Below are positions 8,594 through 15,868 of a stretch of 64,000 nt of DNA, in pieces. The translations under genes were made by a program, and so were the position numbers. The stretch lies in assembly GCF_003987645.1 (NCBI RefSeq), contig NZ_NGKA01000011.1, positions 1-64,000 on the forward strand. Direction: 5' to 3'. The notes under the pieces were generated by a model. The model ran no database searches. It had not been told where the DNA came from and saw only the letters and a list, made by a program, of their open reading frames with translations. The stretch's first letter is position 1. Every line of letters starts with the position of its first letter. This DNA comes from Vagococcus elongatus (lineage in GTDB: Bacteria > Bacillota > Bacilli > Lactobacillales > Vagococcaceae).

Positions 8594-9999
8594 TACTCCC
8601 CCCTAAAATATGCTTTTACGTCTTCTTCAATTGGATCATAAAAATCTGGAGTAATCCCAAGGTATTTACATGATTCGTATAAAATTGGTACGACATTTTT
8701 TCGAACTGCGGCAACATGATGAATGTATGGACCGTAAACTAATTTAAATTCTAAACGATTTAAATTTTCAAACTCCAGATAAAGATAAGTCCCTTGATTA
8801 TAAGGACCATCTATTCCTTTACCTGTACCCATCAATAATGAATACTCGCCATTATCTCCATCAAAACGACACAAGGTGTACTCATCCTTAATTGCTCTGA
8901 AAGCTACTGAACCAGGATAATCAAACACAAAATGTCTTGGTGGTAAAATAGGTTTTGTTTCTGCTGTTGAATACGCGAATACTCCCAAATGTTGAAGCAG
9001 CTCACCATTTTCATTTTCAGGATGGCGACAATTAACATCTGCAAAAATCGCACGGTGTTCCCCTAATGATGCGGCTTCAATTAATAATTCGGAAATCGCC
9101 CCATGGACATCCGTTTCACATACAAATGGAATCCCTTCTTCTTGAAGTAATGAAAGTGATGCATAAGGTAGAATGCCGATTCGATCTTGCAGTGCTGTCC
9201 AGCATTGAATGACACCAGAATTACATCCATATTTCTGACATAATGATTGAAGGGCTACTTTTAATGCCGCAACCATTTCCAGTTCACCCTTTGAAATTTG
9301 GACATCCGTATTATCTTTGAAATAATCAATTGCTTTTTGGACACTCTTATAATCACTTTTCTTGATTTTTTCAATTTCTTGTACTACTTCATCAATTGGA
9401 ACTGGCGAAAGAGAGATATTAAATTTTTCTAGTAATTCACCTTCGTTGCACATTACTGACCAAAAATCAAACGGCCTTGGGCCAACTTGAAGTATTCGTG
9501 TTTCTCTAAAAGTCTTAACAACATTACAGATGCGAATGAAATCATTGATTCCACGTTCAAACTCAGGTGTGTCGATATCACAATTTTTTAAATAAGTAAA
9601 AGGAACTTGGAATCGGCGGAGCACTTTCCCAATTGCAAATAAACCACATTGAGTATCCCTTAATCGTGAACCATCTTTAGCAGGTGGTTCATCTTTAGGC
9701 CCCCAAAGCAATACTGGCACATTCATTTTTTTTGCTAGTCGCGCACAAGCATACTCTGTTCCAAAATTTTCATTTGCTAAAAATAATCCATCGATCTTAG
9801 CTTGGCTGAATTTTTCAGCAATTTTTTCTACACCTTCATCATCAAAAAGCAACCCATCGGCATTGATATCTAAAATATCGACATAATCAATTTCCAGTTC
9901 ATCCAGTTTTTGTCTCGTGAGATTTGCATATTCTATTGCCGCTTCTGCGCTAAACAAATTTCTTCTAGTTGGTACAAATCCAATTTTAATTTTATCCAT
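8593..9999 (-). CDS. L-fucose/L-arabinose isomerase-like protein (sugar isomerase)
   Basis: This 468-residue cytoplasmic protein is related to the fucose/arabinose isomerase superfamily. Supporting parts are KIGFVPTRRNLFSAE at the start, the QVGPRPFDFWSV segment in the middle, IQCWTALQDRIGILPYASLSLLQEEGIP-type core sequence split by CETDVHGA, and the acidic and histidine residues expected for metal binding (DVNCRHPENENGE). It is the first gene of the operon, with a GGAGG site and a cre-like box upstream. The predicted role is aldose-to-ketose conversion before the kinase. Its distance from true FucI/AraA means the substrate is open, and apiose is one candidate. Confidence 0.75.
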   Translation of the reverse strand: MDKIKIGFVPTRRNLFSAEAAIEYANLTRQKLDELEIDYVDILDINADGLLFDDEGVEKIAEKFSQAKIDGLFLANENFGTEYACARLAKKMNVPVLLWGPKDEPPAKDGSRLRDTQCGLFAIGKVLRRFQVPFTYLKNCDIDTPEFERGINDFIRICNVVKTFRETRILQVGPRPFDFWSVMCNEGELLEKFNISLSPVPIDEVVQEIEKIKKSDYKSVQKAIDYFKDNTDVQISKGELEMVAALKVALQSLCQKYGCNSGVIQCWTALQDRIGILPYASLSLLQEEGIPFVCETDVHGAISELLIEAASLGEHRAIFADVNCRHPENENGELLQHLGVFAYSTAETKPILPPRHFVFDYPGSVAFRAIKDEYTLCRFDGDNGEYSLLMGTGKGIDGPYNQGTYLYLEFENLNRLEFKLVYGPYIHHVAAVRKNVVPILYESCKYLGITPDFYDPIEEDVKAYFRGE

Positions 10000-10015
10000 T
10001 TAAATATATCCTCCA

Positions 10016-10034
10016 TTATTTTAAACGCTTTCTT
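10016..10034 (-). promoter_or_regulatory. cre-like box in the sugar-operon leader
   Basis: TTTAAACGCTTTCT closely matches the catabolite-responsive element (TGWAARCGNTWNCA), by eye with end mismatches only. It lies just upstream of the isomerase ribosome site and downstream of the likely promoter, where CcpA would block elongation. This is inference from the motif and its position. Confidence 0.55.
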
Positions 10035-10102
10035 TATCTTAGAGTATCACTACAGATAAACCAAAACAATACAAAACATTAAAATATAATTTTATTTCTT
10101 TG

Positions 10103-10119
10103 TTAGTTTACTAAACTAA
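10103..10119. promoter_or_regulatory. Perfect palindrome, likely LacI-family operator
   Basis: TTAGTTTACTAAACTAA is a perfect 8-1-8 palindrome in the divergent region between the isomerase gene and the lacI-type gene. The half-site TTAGTTTA occurs again at 10219-10226, overlapping the -10 box of the regulator. Two copies fit binding and looping by the divergent LacI-type protein and self-control. Binding itself is inferred. Confidence 0.6.
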
Positions 10120-10124
10120 GAGAA

Positions 10125-10138
10125 TATAAGCGTTTTCA
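10125..10138. promoter_or_regulatory. Second cre-like site
   Basis: TATAAGCGTTTTCA differs from the cre consensus TGWAARCGNTWWCA at one position (A for G at position 2). It stands six bases from the palindromic operator in the divergent promoter region, consistent with CcpA control of the sugar operon or of the regulator. Confidence 0.6.
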
Positions 10139-10218
10139 AAAAAGAATCCCTAAGATTTATACGATTTAATTATTTAAAAATGAAAAAAAGAAGGCTAAAC
10201 CTACCAAATATGTTTTGA

Positions 10219-10230
10219 TTAGTTTATAAT
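10219..10230 (+). promoter_or_regulatory. -10 region of the LacI-type regulator with overlapping operator half-site
   Basis: TATAAT at 10225-10230 lies about 30 bases before the ATG of the regulator, with a GAGGA ribosome site in between. The preceding bases form the half-site TTAGTTTA that also builds the palindrome at 10103. No good -35 box is seen, only TTTTGA-like sequence. The overlap suggests autoregulation. Confidence 0.5.
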
Positions 10231-10260
10231 GAAAAGAAGAACTTTGAGGAGACTAATTAT

Positions 10261-11286
10261 ATGAAATTAGAAGATATTGCTCATCTAGCAAATGTTTCAA
10301 AATCAGCAGCTTCGTTAGCTTTAAATGGAAAGCCAGGAGTTAGTGAGAAAACGAGAGCGCGTGTTTTAAAAATTGCAAAAGAAAACAACTATGTGCCTCT
10401 AAGAAAACACATGAAAATTGATGAGACAAAATTGAAAATCAGATTTGTAGCTTGTACAAACGAAAATGTAATTACTGATGATTATGATCAACTTCCTTTC
10501 TTTAAAGAATTACTTTCATACATTACCACAGAAGTAGGGAATAACCATCATATACTTACAAGTAATAATCTTTCTAAAAATAATTTGTTCAACGAGCTAG
10601 TTTCACTGGAAAATGCGAACCCTAGCGACGGAATTTTACTCTTGGGGACAAACCTGACCTCAACACACATAGCACCAGTAAATAAATATTTCAAAAATCT
10701 GGTTGTTTTAGATACTCAATGTAGTAATTTAGATTGTAATACAGTAACAATGAATAGTTACCAAGGTGGGCTTTATGCTACAAAGTTTTTATTGGACATG
10801 GGACATGAGAATATAGGTTATATAAAAGGACTTCCTAGAATAAATAATTTTTATGATCGAAGAAGAGGTTTCAAAGATGCTTTGAAATTTAATCATTTGA
10901 GCCCAAATAAGCTACCTAAATTCTATTTACCAGCAATGGATATTAAAGTTATTTCAAAAAATAGGGAACAGTTCTCTTTGTTTGTTGAAGGATTAACAGC
11001 AATATTTTGTGAGAATGATTACATCGCTATAAGCGCAATAAAAACTTTGAAAAACCTAGGCTATCGTATTCCTGAAGATATCTCGGTTATTGGCTTTGAT
11101 GATATTTTCGAATGTAGAGTTATGAGTCCTGAACTTTCCACAATTCATGTTCCCATCAAGGAAATTGCTAAAGAGGCAATTTCTATGATTGAAAACAATA
11201 CCTCTGGTTTAAAATCAAAAAAACAAATATTTTTAAATACTAGACTAGTTTGTCGAGACTCTGTTAAAAGCTTACTTTCCAAATAG
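10261..11286 (+). CDS. LacI/GalR-family transcriptional regulator
   Basis: A 341-residue repressor. The N-terminal helix-turn-helix MKLEDIAHLANVSKSAASLA is followed by the hinge helix (residues to about 60) and a periplasmic-binding-protein-like effector domain with GYIKGLPRINNFYDRRRGF and IPEDISVIGFDDIFECR. It is divergent from the sugar operon and shares a 260-base control region with it, so it should repress that operon and be released by a sugar or sugar phosphate. The C-terminal domain ends normally with TIHVPIKEIAKEAI-type sequence. The ligand is unknown. The apiose hypothesis for the operon would make an apiose-derived compound the inducer. Confidence 0.92.
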   Translation: MKLEDIAHLANVSKSAASLALNGKPGVSEKTRARVLKIAKENNYVPLRKHMKIDETKLKIRFVACTNENVITDDYDQLPFFKELLSYITTEVGNNHHILTSNNLSKNNLFNELVSLENANPSDGILLLGTNLTSTHIAPVNKYFKNLVVLDTQCSNLDCNTVTMNSYQGGLYATKFLLDMGHENIGYIKGLPRINNFYDRRRGFKDALKFNHLSPNKLPKFYLPAMDIKVISKNREQFSLFVEGLTAIFCENDYIAISAIKTLKNLGYRIPEDISVIGFDDIFECRVMSPELSTIHVPIKEIAKEAISMIENNTSGLKSKKQIFLNTRLVCRDSVKSLLSK

Positions 11287-11762
11287 TTTTGATAGTTCTA
11301 TTACAAATTAAAGTTTACGAGATCTCAGAGTCAGCCCTCTTAAGCAGTTTTTGATCAGGTAGCTCGAAGATTTCCCTAATTGTAGTGCGGCTATCTTCAT
11401 CTTTTCTCTCAAACTGCTTTCTTCATAGTCGATATTCATCTACAGGTACTTGTCAAATTTTTCTGTCTCCTTAATTCGCCAATTCTAAAACTAAGTTAGA
11501 CAACTAAAAATAGTTTCGACGAAAGGTTTATAAAATAACGAGTGCATACGAATAACCTACAGTCATCTTACAACAGCGGAACTCCCAATGATGGAACATT
11601 CGAAATATCTAAATAAACTATCTTTTGTTACAAATAATTTTTAGTTTAGCTCCTATAATATGATTACGGAATTTTTAATGTTCCTGTTTTACCAATTTAA
11701 GAACTACAAATAGAATTAGTCCAAAACATTTTCATATATACCAATAGAAAGCACGAAAAAGT
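11287..11762. other. No gene recognised
   Basis: About 475 bases without a credible reading frame. Short minus-strand frames exist near 11320-11440, with charged residues and several stops. I could not assign them to a family; they may be the decayed rest of a mobile element, since the orf8/orf7 remnant follows. Confidence 0.5.
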
Positions 11763-11793
11763 ACCTATCCATCCGTTTCATCGATGGATAGGT
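11763..11793 (-). terminator. Rho-independent terminator after orf8
   Basis: ACCTATCCATC and GATGGATAGGT form an 11-bp perfect stem with a 9-base loop. On the minus strand it is followed by ACTTTTT. It lies about 80 bases downstream of the orf8-like gene and should end the orf7-orf8 transcript. Confidence 0.65.
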
Positions 11794-11872
11794 AGTTCAT
11801 TTAGTCGTATTTTTTATGACAGAAAGTTCTGAGCCCATGCATTCATTTATTCAGACATAAGCTTAACTCAAT

Positions 11873-12109
11873 CTAATCAACTTTAAATTTCAAAATAGCC
11901 ATCATCAGTTTAATCTCCAGTCTGCTTTTCATTTCCTCATCAAATTGCATGTTTCTGATTATTCCTTCATCGGCAATAACAGATTTCTGACATAAATAAA
12001 TCATATAACTTTCATAATAGTGAATAATTGTTTGGATTGCCTCCACGTCTTGTTTGATGGCTAACATGATTGTGGCATAAGGTATGAGTTTCTGCTTATA
12101 TTGTCGCAT
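11873..12109 (-). CDS. Tn916 orf8-like conjugative-transposon protein
   Basis: A 78-residue protein resembling Orf8 of Tn916-type elements (helix-turn-helix, conjugative-transposon-like family). The pattern YATIMLAIKQDVEAIQTIIH, then DEEMKSRLEIKLMMAILKFK, matches the family's start and end. It overlaps the upstream sigma-like gene by 14 bases, as orf7 and orf8 do in Tn916. Those two act in control of excision and transfer. No xis or int follows here; the next 600 bases are empty. So this is an orphan pair, either a relic of an element or a domesticated regulator. Confidence 0.75.
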   Translation of the reverse strand: MRQYKQKLIPYATIMLAIKQDVEAIQTIIHYYESYMIYLCQKSVIADEGIIRNMQFDEEMKSRLEIKLMMAILKFKVD

Positions 12110-12524
12110 GAGCTATCCCCTCCAAATAGTCCTTGATCTGTTTCAAACCTTTCTGGCGATAGTAATAAACAGTGCCACGGGAGACATTCAAATGGTCTGC
12201 TATCTCTGTATCGTTCATATCCAAGTAGAAAGACATTAATATCACTTTTTTTATTGTGTCAGGTAAAGAGTCAATAGCCAGCGCAAGTGTAACATCCCTA
12301 ATCGTAACCAGAATATCCGCTGCCATCATAGTGGCCGCATCCAGCAAATAATCATCATATATAGATAATTCATCTAACACTTGTTCTGGAATTCCAGACA
12401 ATAGAACCTGTTTGTCATCATGTCTTTTTTCTTCGCGATAAATACCTCTGACTTTATTCCGTAATACGGCCTTACAATAGGCATCAAACTGTTCTTCAAT
12501 GATTTCTTCTTTGCTTTTCCCCAT
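12096..12524 (-). CDS. Tn916 orf7-like sigma-70-family regulator
   Basis: A sigma-70-like protein of about 142 residues. The C-terminal region-4 helix-turn-helix reads DTEIADHLNVSRGTVYYYRQ. Tn916 Orf7 has the same length and layout and drives expression of excision genes. The open frame can start at 12539, but a GGAG site lies nine bases before the ATG at 12524, giving MGKSKEEIIEEQFDAYCK, so that start is preferred. A strong hairpin with a T-run stands upstream (12627-12655) and could attenuate it. The pair lies outside any visible complete Tn916-like element. Confidence 0.75.
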   Translation of the reverse strand: MGKSKEEIIEEQFDAYCKAVLRNKVRGIYREEKRHDDKQVLLSGIPEQVLDELSIYDDYLLDAATMMAADILVTIRDVTLALAIDSLPDTIKKVILMSFYLDMNDTEIADHLNVSRGTVYYYRQKGLKQIKDYLEGIAHATI

Positions 12525-12619
12525 TCTTCTCAACTCCATCCCTTATGACAAAGAAGTATTTCCCCTTTCATTACCAACACGTTGGAGAAGGCGTTTTTGC
12601 CGAGAAATATATGAAAAAA

Positions 12620-12655
12620 TAAAAAAAACACACAAATTACAAAAATTTGCGTGTT
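12620..12655 (-). terminator. Hairpin with long T-run upstream of orf7-like gene
   Basis: AACACGCAAATT and AATTTGTGTGTT (minus strand) form a 12-bp stem with one G-U pair and a 5-base loop, followed by eight T. Read towards the orf7-like gene it is either the end of an upstream transcript or an attenuator in the orf7 leader. Confidence 0.7.
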
Positions 12656-12744
12656 ATTTTATCAATTAATATTAATATAAATCATGTTTTTTTATTTAAA
12701 ACCATTTATTCAAAGACATTTTTGTATAAATGCTAACTAATCAA

Positions 12745-12807
12745 TGTATAAGGGTAAATAAAACAATTTAACACCATCTATTAAATTGTTTTCTCTACCC
12801 TTATACA
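12745..12807. repeat. Long two-arm inverted repeat (63 bp)
   Basis: TGTATAAGGGTA pairs with TACCCTTATACA (12 bp) and, inside a 4/4 internal loop, AAACAATTTAA pairs with TTAAATTGTTT (11 bp) around a 9-base loop. All 23 pairs are perfect. No T-run follows on either strand, so it is not a standard terminator. It may be a MITE-like insertion or the mark of a regulator binding site. Confidence 0.8.
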
Positions 12808-12884
12808 GCTCCTATTTGTTATAGTTAAATGCTATTGAAAAGGTTTTTTTTGATTTTTTTAACCTACTATTTCACAAAAATAGT

Positions 12885-12913
12885 TTGACAACGCTTTCTA
12901 TTGATTATACAAT
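12885..12913 (+). promoter_or_regulatory. Strong sigma-A promoter for a small RNA
   Basis: TTGACA (12885-12890) is separated by 17 bases from TACAAT (12908-12913), with T-rich sequence just upstream that could act as an UP element. No open reading frame follows within 480 bases, and the transcript would enter the folded region at 12950-13060. Confidence 0.8.
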
Positions 12914-12919
12914 GTGGGC

Positions 12920-13097
12920 GTTAGGATAATTTAGAAAAATGAATATGTTCTTTGGCACTGCACAGGAAGGTTGGCGCCTTCCTGTGAAGCCTTGACTAAT
13001 CAGGGATAAGCTGACTAATCAAGTTGCCAATAGGCTAGCGCAAGACGCTAACATGTTTATTATAATCAATTCAAAGGATAATTTCTAGTCCTTTTTT
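12920..13097 (+). ncRNA. Candidate structured RNA of about 175 nt
   Basis: The region follows a near-consensus promoter. Hairpin 1 is CACAGGAAGG/CCTTCCTGTG (12961-12986, 10 perfect pairs, 6-base loop). TTGGCA before it can pair with TGCCAA at about 13024-13029, closing a multi-branched domain that also holds two direct copies of TGACTAATCA. TAGCG/CGCTA forms a further hairpin right after. A weak AAGGA/TCCTT hairpin followed by T-rich sequence near 13073-13097 could end it. It does not match the T-box, SAM, purine, lysine, preQ1 or guanidine motifs I know. It could be a trans-acting small RNA or a leader. Confidence 0.55.
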
Positions 13098-13197
13098 GCC
13101 TGAAGCAGCATTTCAGACAAAATATAGTTTAGAATAGATTATTTTAAAATACATGGTTATGTGTCAAGCAGGAAATATATTTCCCATAGACTATGGT

Positions 13198-13234
13198 AAG
13201 CGGTATTAGACAACTTGTCTAATACCGCTTTTTT
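13198..13234 (+). terminator. Strong rho-independent terminator or attenuator
   Basis: AAGCGGTATTAGAC and GTCTAATACCGCTT form a 14-bp perfect stem with loop AACTT, followed by six T. It lies about 180 bases before the transporter gene and about 100 bases after the candidate RNA. It may end read-through from that RNA or act as an attenuator of the operon. Small palindromes GGAAATATATTTCC and CATAGACTATG immediately precede it. Confidence 0.9.
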
Positions 13235-13300
13235 GTGTGCTATGAATATTTCAACTTTTCCTGCGACAAGAAAACTGACGAGTTTTTGTCAGCTGATTTT

Positions 13301-13326
13301 ATCAAATAGGCTATAGACTATTTGAT
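13301..13326. promoter_or_regulatory. Inverted repeat before the transporter operon, possible operator
   Basis: ATCAAATAG and CTATTTGAT are perfect 9-base inverted halves with an 8-base spacer, 90 bases before the start of the first operon gene. A smaller pair CTGAC/GTCAG lies at 13275-13292. The position suits a regulator site, but no regulator gene is adjacent. Confidence 0.4.
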
Positions 13327-13414
13327 TATTAATTACTGACACTATTCTGCGGAAAAAGCCTCTAGATTATCCTGACAGATAACTTATCAATGAAAAAACA
13401 AGAATAGGAGACTG

Positions 13415-14635
13415 ATGCGCCCTATGTTAAACCTCACTATGAGTTCTGCACTAGCGATTGTGGTCGTAACGATGTTCATTGGAGATATCATTTCGACGTT
13501 GTCTAAAGGTCGTATTCCCCAAATGCTCGTTGTTGCAGTAATTTTTCTAATAGGTTATTGGACAATATTTCCTAAAGATATTTTGGACATAGCCGGTATT
13601 ACGACACTGGCTAATATTATGATGTCCTTCATTCTGATTCATGTAGGAACAATGTTCAATATCAAAGATATTTTAAACGAATGGAAAGTAGTCGTCACCA
13701 CTCTAGCTGCTGTTGCAGGTATTGTGCTCGTAATTCTTATTTTTGGGACGTTGCTTTTCGGAAAAGAAACTGCTTTTACTGCTGCTGCTCCTATGACAGG
13801 TGGTGGCATGGCTGCCCTAATTATGAAAGACGCAGCAACTGCTGCCGGTTTACCTGAATTAGGTATGTTAGCTATGATGATTTTTATTATGCACGGTTTC
13901 TTCGGCTTCCCTCTGACAGCGACCTTTCTTGGAAAAGAAAGTCAACGATTGTTAAATGTGTTTCGTCAAAATAATCATGAGCAATCTGAAACACCTGCTC
14001 AAAAAACAGACAATACTGTAGAAAATATAGACGAAAACAATAATAACTATCGCCCTTTTTATGAAATGGTCCCTGAACGTTTTCAAACACCCACTTATTA
14101 CTTGGCATTGTTGGCTATTCTTGGATTTGTATGTTCTAAGATTACGGAAATAACAGGGATAAACAATGCCATCGTTCAAGTTTTCGTAGGAATTATCTTA
14201 AGTTACGTTGGACTGCTCGAACCTAAGTTAATGGATAAAACTGCTTCTAGCGGTATCCTCAATTTGGCTTTGTTTGCAAGTTTTATGAGTTCTTTTGCTA
14301 TGGCAACTTGGGATGTATTAATTGCACTTCTAATAAAAATCGTTGTCTTAATGGTTTTAGCTTTAATAGCCATTTTTATATCAACGTATTTTTTGGGAAA
14401 ATTGTTTGGCTATTCGCCACAAATGACTTTTGTTATCGGTCTCAATTGTTTTTTAGGCTTTCCTTTTAACTTCGCTTTAACAACGGAAGCTATCAAAGGA
14501 GCGACAGATGATCCAGCAGAAATCAACTACTTAACTGCTTATCTCATGCCAAAAATGATTATTGCCGGTATCGTATCTGTCTCCCTCGTTTCTGCAATCC
14601 TTGCAGGAGTGTTTGCAAGTATTGCCTTTACCTAA
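13415..14635 (+). CDS. Polytopic membrane transporter (GltS-like secondary carrier, putative)
   Basis: A 406-residue inner-membrane protein with about 10-12 hydrophobic segments and one central charged loop (about residues 180-225, rich in Asn, Gln and Glu). Glycine-rich re-entrant-like parts PMTGGGMAALIMKDAA (about 130-145) and, near the C-terminus, GLNCFLGFPFNFALTTEA resemble secondary carriers of the glutamate:sodium symporter type, but the match is loose. The gene starts a plus-strand operon with a C-S lyase and an M20 amidohydrolase, so the cargo is probably an amino-acid conjugate. AGGAG stands four bases before ATG 13415; a second ATG at 13424 is possible. The function remains putative. 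Confidence 0.7.
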   Translation: MRPMLNLTMSSALAIVVVTMFIGDIISTLSKGRIPQMLVVAVIFLIGYWTIFPKDILDIAGITTLANIMMSFILIHVGTMFNIKDILNEWKVVVTTLAAVAGIVLVILIFGTLLFGKETAFTAAAPMTGGGMAALIMKDAATAAGLPELGMLAMMIFIMHGFFGFPLTATFLGKESQRLLNVFRQNNHEQSETPAQKTDNTVENIDENNNNYRPFYEMVPERFQTPTYYLALLAILGFVCSKITEITGINNAIVQVFVGIILSYVGLLEPKLMDKTASSGILNLALFASFMSSFAMATWDVLIALLIKIVVLMVLALIAIFISTYFLGKLFGYSPQMTFVIGLNCFLGFPFNFALTTEAIKGATDDPAEINYLTAYLMPKMIIAGIVSVSLVSAILAGVFASIAFT

Positions 14636-14658
14636 ATGATGAAAGGAAACAATAATAA

Positions 14659-15849
14659 ATGACTTATGATTTTAAAACCACCATTAATCGTCTGTCCCAA
14701 GGCTCTGCCAAATGGCAACAGATGATAGAGTTAAATCCTGAAATCCAAGAAGAGGTTGTCCCATATTCTGTAGCAGACGTAGACCTGCCCCACCCTCCGG
14801 AACTAATTAATGGCTTGCAAGAATATATACAGGAAATGATCTTTGGCTATACAGGACTAACAAATACTTACCTCGAAACTGTCGTTAACTGGTTTGAACG
14901 TCATCATCAATGGAAAATAAGTCCAGAAGATATCGTTCCTTCACCGGGAGTGGTGAGTGCTCTATTTAATGCAGTCAAAGCTTATACAAGAATTGGCGAC
15001 TCTGTTCTGATTATATCGCCTGTCTACTACCCTTTTCGCAACGCCATTCTAAAGTCTGGGCGTCAAGTTTTAAGCAGTTCCCTTCTTGAAATAGAAGGAG
15101 AGTACACCATCGACTTCACTGATTTAGAAACTAAAGCTAGTCAGCCAGATGTTGGTTTGCTGCTGTTTTGCAGTCCACACAATCCTGTAGGTAGAGTATG
15201 GAAAAAAGAAGAACTGGAAAAAGTCGACGAGATTTGCCGAAAACACAATGTCATTTTGATTTCTGACGAAATTCATTTTGATCTGATTTTGCCCGGACAT
15301 CAACATACTGTATTCAGCACATTATCTCCTGAAACAAGTAAAAATACGGTTGTCTTCACTGCTCCTAGCAAAACATTTAATCTTGCAGGCCTACAAACTG
15401 CAAATGTGATAATCACAAATCCTCAATTGCGACAAGCATTTATCGACCAGCAAAGTCGTGATGGATTTCATATGCTGAATTGTATCGGTCCGAAAGCCTG
15501 TGAAATCATGTACCAGCACGGTGACCCATGGTTGAAAGAATTTCTCGCACTGAGTGAACACAATCGTCAGCTTTTTACCGAATATATCACAGAACATTTG
15601 CCTATGATTAAACTAACGCCTTTAGAGGGAACTTATCTTCAATGGTTTGATTGCAGAGCACTGCAAATGTCAGATGAAGACCTAGATAGCTTTCTGATTA
15701 AAGATTGCCAGTTGATACTGGATGCTGGACATATTTTCGGACCTGAAGGCTCTGGGTATCAAAGGATAAATCTTGCTTGTTCTACTGAAAAATTACAGGC
15801 TGGATTGCAACGCCTAAAAACAGCCGTCAGTCAGCATTCATCAAACTAA
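14659..15849 (+). CDS. PatB/MalY-type aminotransferase-fold C-S beta-lyase
   Basis: This 396-residue pyridoxal-phosphate enzyme has fold type I. The early motif VADVDLPHPPELI, then FGYTGL, and the C-terminal half FTAPSKTFNLAGLQTANVII with the PLP-binding lysine (SKTFN) are typical of MalY/PatB cystathionine beta-lyases. These split S-substituted cysteines into a thiol, pyruvate and ammonia. ISDEIHFDLILPG contains the PLP-contacting Asp. The gene lies 23 bases after the transporter and 19 before the M20 hydrolase, with AAGGAAA-type and GGAGG ribosome sites. Paired with an amidohydrolase it could free thiols from N-acyl or peptidyl cysteine conjugates (inference). Confidence 0.88.
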   Translation: MTYDFKTTINRLSQGSAKWQQMIELNPEIQEEVVPYSVADVDLPHPPELINGLQEYIQEMIFGYTGLTNTYLETVVNWFERHHQWKISPEDIVPSPGVVSALFNAVKAYTRIGDSVLIISPVYYPFRNAILKSGRQVLSSSLLEIEGEYTIDFTDLETKASQPDVGLLLFCSPHNPVGRVWKKEELEKVDEICRKHNVILISDEIHFDLILPGHQHTVFSTLSPETSKNTVVFTAPSKTFNLAGLQTANVIITNPQLRQAFIDQQSRDGFHMLNCIGPKACEIMYQHGDPWLKEFLALSEHNRQLFTEYITEHLPMIKLTPLEGTYLQWFDCRALQMSDEDLDSFLIKDCQLILDAGHIFGPEGSGYQRINLACSTEKLQAGLQRLKTAVSQHSSN

Positions 15850-15868
15850 AAACAGGAGGAAAATTAAT

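Noticed and set aside
12920-13234. T-box or known riboswitch
   Set aside because: No AGGGTGGNACCGCG box and none of the known riboswitch core motifs could be found by eye.
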